From Astropecten irregularis (taxonomy: Eukaryota; Echinodermata; Asteroidea; Paxillosida; Astropectinidae): DNA of 64,000 nt. Positions 60,623-64,000 of the stretch are shown piece by piece (positions within the stretch are counted from its first letter, which is position 1; every line of letters starts with the position of its first letter). Below the pieces are notes generated by a model that was not told the DNA's origin, did not search any database, and saw nothing but the letters and a program-made list of their open reading frames with translations. Location: assembly GCA_963971285.1 (NCBI GenBank), contig OZ020244.1, positions 1,860,001-1,924,000 on the forward strand, written 5' to 3'. A program made the position numbers and the translations under genes.

Positions 60623-60965
60623 ATGCTAGTTCCATCCACCGTGCTGCCTCTTACAATGATCCTCGGTCTGCCCTTCACGTCAGCCCGTAGCGACCACCAG
60701 GCACAGTCTGCCCCAACCTCCTTACCTCCTGGGGTCGGGGCAGGCCTCTTCTCAGGCTGCACGGGGGATCAATTCTGGGTGAATGTCACGAGGAGACATG
60801 ATGGCGATGCCTTGATAAGTGCCTGCCCGAGGTGTGGGGATCTATGCCGGCGGGCCCGGGCCATCAGGCTCCGCTGCGATTTGAGGGAATATCCATGTAC
60901 CTGTAGATGCCCGGAAAATCAGACTTTTAGGACCGACATCAACCTGTGTGTAGATTCCTTCTCGG
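60623..60965 (+). CDS. Putative first coding exon of a secreted or membrane cysteine-rich protein (TNF-receptor-like spacing)
   Basis: Starts at the first ATG after an in-frame TGA (60614-60616). The frame gives a hydrophobic leader (MLVPSTVLPLTMILGLPF, then TSARS), a Pro/Ser/Gly-rich linker, then a cysteine-rich module from about residue 50. The Cys order is C-x22-C-PR-C-GDL-C-x9-C-x6-C, then CxC and a last Cys in TDINLC. This resembles an A1-B2 TNF-receptor module, with an N-glycosylation site NVT inside it and NQT near its end. A consensus donor (cgg|gtaagt) follows at 60966, leaving phase 1, so transmembrane or further domains would lie in later exons beyond the window. The frame stays open past the donor to 61150, but that part runs into a TIR transposon and is unlikely to be coding. 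The region is richer in G and C than its surroundings. The family assignment is tentative; any small Cys-rich extracellular module is possible. Confidence 0.45.
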
Positions 60966-61007
60966 GTAAGTCACTAACCCTATGCCTTCTCTTCCTTCCT
61001 CCATGCT

Positions 61008-61274
61008 TAAAGGTAGTATCATACTTTTGTAAACATACCAAAACAGGGTATGAAGATGATGATGGTAAAAACATACTGTTAACATTTGTCTGCCCGAAAT
61101 GCTGTATTTATCCAGAAAGGAGTAAAACCAGTGACCAAAATAATTTTTGATCTTTTAAAGATCAAAAATGGGATAGACATTTTCACAGATGACTGTTACT
61201 GTATCTTCCTTGATATTTTTGCCCATGAATCTGTATTTCTATGACAAAAACCAAAGTATGATATTACCTTTAAA
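61008..61274 (+). mobile_element. TIR-A element, internally deleted copy (267 bp)
   Basis: TTAAAGGTAGTATCATACTT at the left and AAAGTATGATATTACCTTTAA at the right, with a shortened middle. It starts 42 bases after the splice donor of the signal-peptide exon and explains why the open frame continues past the donor. Confidence 0.8.
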
Positions 61275-61675
61275 TCATGCTTATAATCAATCATTTTATC
61301 AGATGAAAACAAAATGAAGAGAAGCTGTTGTTTTTAAAAGGAGTCAGGATTTTTAGGATGGTAGAACCATGGAGGAAGAAATAGAGTCTATTTCTTCCTC
61401 TGTGATAGAACTAGAAGTTAGCTGATGCTACATGAACGCTACAAACTGCTCTCCAATGTGGACGAATTAATTCCTCATAGACCTATTTTTTTTTATCTCA
61501 ATTAGTCTGGATAACTTGCTGAGATTTCCCAAGATACAGTATTAGTAACTGGAGCCCTTTATTGCTACTCGGTATTATATTAACAATTTTGACATGACAT
61601 TCGGCCTTAAATCATTAATAAGGAGTAGTATAGGGCTTCAGTTACTGAATCTAATATTTCCTATGTCTTGAATGT

Positions 61676-61882
61676 AAGAAAGATTTGAGGCTTTTTATGG
61701 TGACAATAACGTGGATGTGTTTGCAGAAACACCATGTAATATTCGTTCGTACTTCGCACTTCTATTTTGTTCGCACTTATTGTCTCAACGTTTTGACTAA
61801 CCTGCTCTAGTCATCATCAGGAGACCGTTCTCGTAAGGTCTCAACGTTTCGACTTGCCTGCTCTAGTCGTCATCAGGATTCT
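61676..61882 (-). mobile_element. Family 1 element, tail plus tandem cores
   Basis: In minus orientation the two cores are followed by the family tail: GTGCGAACAAAATAG-like words, the CATGGTGTTTCTGCAAAC region and an end near GCCTCAAATCTTTC. The tail matches those at 43.4, 40.1 and 53.2 kb. It lies about 700 bases downstream of the putative signal-peptide exon, in what would be its first intron. Confidence 0.6.
61781..61882 (-). ncRNA. Tandem pair of hammerhead-like cores, family 1
   Basis: Read on the minus strand, the upstream unit has CTGATGA (61876-61870), an extra C, GACTAG, AGCAGG, CAAGTC (one stem II mismatch) and intact GAAAC, followed by GTT and GAGACC (61842-61837). A ten-base loop TTACGAGAAC separates this from GGTCTC (61826-61821), which pairs with GAGACC to make a closed stem I. 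The second unit follows: CTGATGA (61820-61814), extra T, GACTAG, AGCAGG, TTAGTC, then AAAAC in place of GAAAC (G12 to A). This is the tandem order expected if two ACGT palindromes pair as a shared stem III. The second unit's defect probably prevents cleavage of this copy. Confidence 0.55.
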
Positions 61883-64000
61883 TGACCGTACTAGCAATTA
61901 TAATAAGCTTTCTTTCAACAGTGGATGATAATAGATATCTGTTTTTCTGTTACTATTACCATAGGTGATAATTAATTATAAAAACGAATTCATTTGGAGA
62001 CATTCTTTACATTGTATTATTTGATAGGTTCCACCTGTTTGGAATCCTAGCAAACCCCATGCAATGATAATACAGTACCTTGACAATGAAAGGTCAGACA
62101 TATATGATTATGAATATATTCTTCCTGCAGTCGTATATATTTTAGCAGGAACTGTGCATATTTCATTATCATATACCTATCTGACTATACCAGTATCTTT
62201 GACTATATAGCAGTATCTGGCCTGGATGCTCTTATAACCACACTTCAAGAAAATGTACGCCTTGACCACAAGGCTGTTAAAATCCAATACTTGTATTGAT
62301 TATGACATCAGTCCCATGCATAATCACCATGGATCATGAGAATGAAAAATTGCTTTGGACTGAGAAATCTGTGGTCTTTTAACCATTGAGCTCAGCTGCA
62401 ATTCATTACAATTCAAATGCTTAAAATAAATGAGTTACTGCTTAGAACTCTCATACATTTATCATAGGGGTACTCCATTGCAAAGTTTTTCTAAATTTCA
62501 TTAAATCTTTCGAAATGCATTGAAAATGTGTGGTAGTGCAGTGTCAACAGTTTCTGGAATGTTTTAAAAGGTTTTGAATAATTTATGGCCACTTTGTGCA
62601 GCAAGCAAATTTTGAAAGGATTTGAAAGGTTAAAAATTAGTGGAGTTAATAACAAATGTCTTTTGTTCCCTTAAATTTTGTGCAAATTCTGACTCTTTTT
62701 CTGTAATATACACTGCTATCCATTTCTCAGTTTACCACCCCCATTATTATAAGAAACTCATAACTGCGATTATTAGAATAAAAATAGAAGTTTAAGTTTT
62801 CGAACCGACTTCACTTAAAAGCTTCGTTTGACGTTCCCGGGGAACAAGCACAAAAAAGCTAAAATTCTCCACCAATTTTTAACAGAGATTTATAAATGAA
62901 TATCTAAATTCCAAAATTATTTTCACAGAAATAAACTGAATGCTATCTCATAACATTGTAGAATCTCATTATAGACAATAAAAGAAATCGAATCCTAGCC
63001 GTATAAAACCGTCTGACGTGCGCCCTTAGGCTAACATATTGTACTGCGTTTCTGATAACGATACTAATAAAGGGACACCTCATGCTAGATGAATTAGTCT
63101 ATTCATGTTGGGATAATAGGGTTGGCTGGCTCAGGCCTAGATAGGTGAACATAATACCACAGCAAAGAAACTCAATCTTGTATTATCACCAGAAAATGAT
63201 AATGAATATAGCAGGGCTTGTTTGCTGAATCAAATGTAAATGTAGGATCTTTATGCGGCAATTTACAGCTATGGAATATATTACGCATTATATTGAGCCT
63301 AGGGTGTAGAATTGAAACATGTTTCAAGACTTGGGTCCTTCCACTAATGACAGTGTCACGCGTAGTAACCTTGAGGTATATGAGCATAACCAATTTCCGA
63401 GCGCGCTTATCAGACAAGGGTATCTTTGCTATGCATGCAGTACGCTGTTTCAATGGTACGGCCTTGCTAAAATGTCAGGTTACACTGGGGGTGACTGTGT
63501 AAGATCCCAATGCTAGCCTAATGGGCGTCAGGGCTGTACAACCCATGCAGCAGTCACATCCATATTGATTCATCATTCTGCTTTAGTTCTCAGCCTCTCA
63601 TCCATCAAATTTCTAAGAACTAGACTTCCAGAAAGAAAATTCAGTTCACAATAACCTGGTTTTTCTCTCAGCAGTACGTAATAACGCCTCGATGGTCAGT
63701 ATGTATGGAAAGATACTAGAGCAAGCCACCTACAATATTGTTCTTGTCAAAATTTGGAATTGTCAGTTGAATTTTAATTAAAATCCTCATGGCCAGAGGC
63801 GGCCTTTTCACCAACATTCCCTGAAATATGGATCACCTCGGATGTTCCGCTCTCCTTAGAGAATGAACAGATTTTATTGCAAGCTGTAAACAAATGTGAT
63901 TTCATCTACAACTTTCGCAGAATTTTATAGGATCTATATAAAATTATGACACGTCGCGATATTAACATGACAAGCTATTACAAGGAATGTACATCATCTC
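61883..64000. other. Probable intron of the signal-peptide gene
   Basis: AT-rich, short overlapping frames on both strands (for example 63172-63453 and 63218-63502), no recognised exon or repeat. Confidence 0.35.

Noticed and set aside
60966-61150. Extension of the signal-peptide reading frame
   Set aside because: A consensus donor ends the exon at 60965, and the extension enters a TIR-A transposon.

Overview
The window reads as nuclear DNA of a multicellular animal: introns tens of kilobases long, GT-AG splice sites, almost no long open frames, and dense short foldback transposons, tRNA-derived SINE pieces and minisatellites. The encoded gene family, the intron sizes, the repeat style and the frequent ACATGT palindrome suggest a marine invertebrate deuterostome, most likely an echinoderm or hemichordate. 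That placement is an inference.

One gene is secure. Three plus-strand exons (5021-5134, 14919-15043, 41124-41211) encode the C-terminal thioredoxin-fold half and acidic tail of phosducin-like protein 1 (PDCL), a co-chaperone of CCT for G-protein beta-gamma assembly. The reading phases join exactly. The introns are about 9.8 and 26.1 kb, and the 5' exons lie upstream of the window. A second, tentative gene starts near the right end: the exon at 60623-60965 (+) begins with a signal peptide, holds one cysteine-rich module with TNF-receptor-like spacing, and ends at a good splice donor.

The rest is repeats. A 3.6-kb minisatellite of about 113 units of 32/33 bp (34829-38456) lies in the second PDCL intron. 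A 60-bp minisatellite occurs at 14.5, 18.2-19.7 and, as a shortened 29/30-bp unit, 22.5 kb. Two young foldback elements are inserted in the 18-19 kb array, one of them a 418-bp near-perfect palindrome. Nine copies of a roughly 380-bp TIR element, several families of foldback MITEs ending in a GGGCC-ATTTCA-like motif, and several SINE fragments fill much of the remainder.

The most interesting signal is that two dispersed repeat families carry a hammerhead-ribozyme layout. Family 1 (40.1, 43.5, 53.2, 61.8 kb) keeps CTGATGA, a 6-bp stem II (GACTAG/CTAGTC), GAAAC, and a GTT cleavage triplet, with complementary stem I strands (GGTCTC/GAGACC). One copy is a tandem dimer. Family 2 (the GATCC family, which also makes the 60-bp minisatellite) has the same layout with a changed core, TTGAGAA, in which positions 3 and 8 are both changed so that they could still pair. 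Both resemble hammerheads known from animal retrozymes and Penelope-like retroelements. Activity is not shown by sequence alone.
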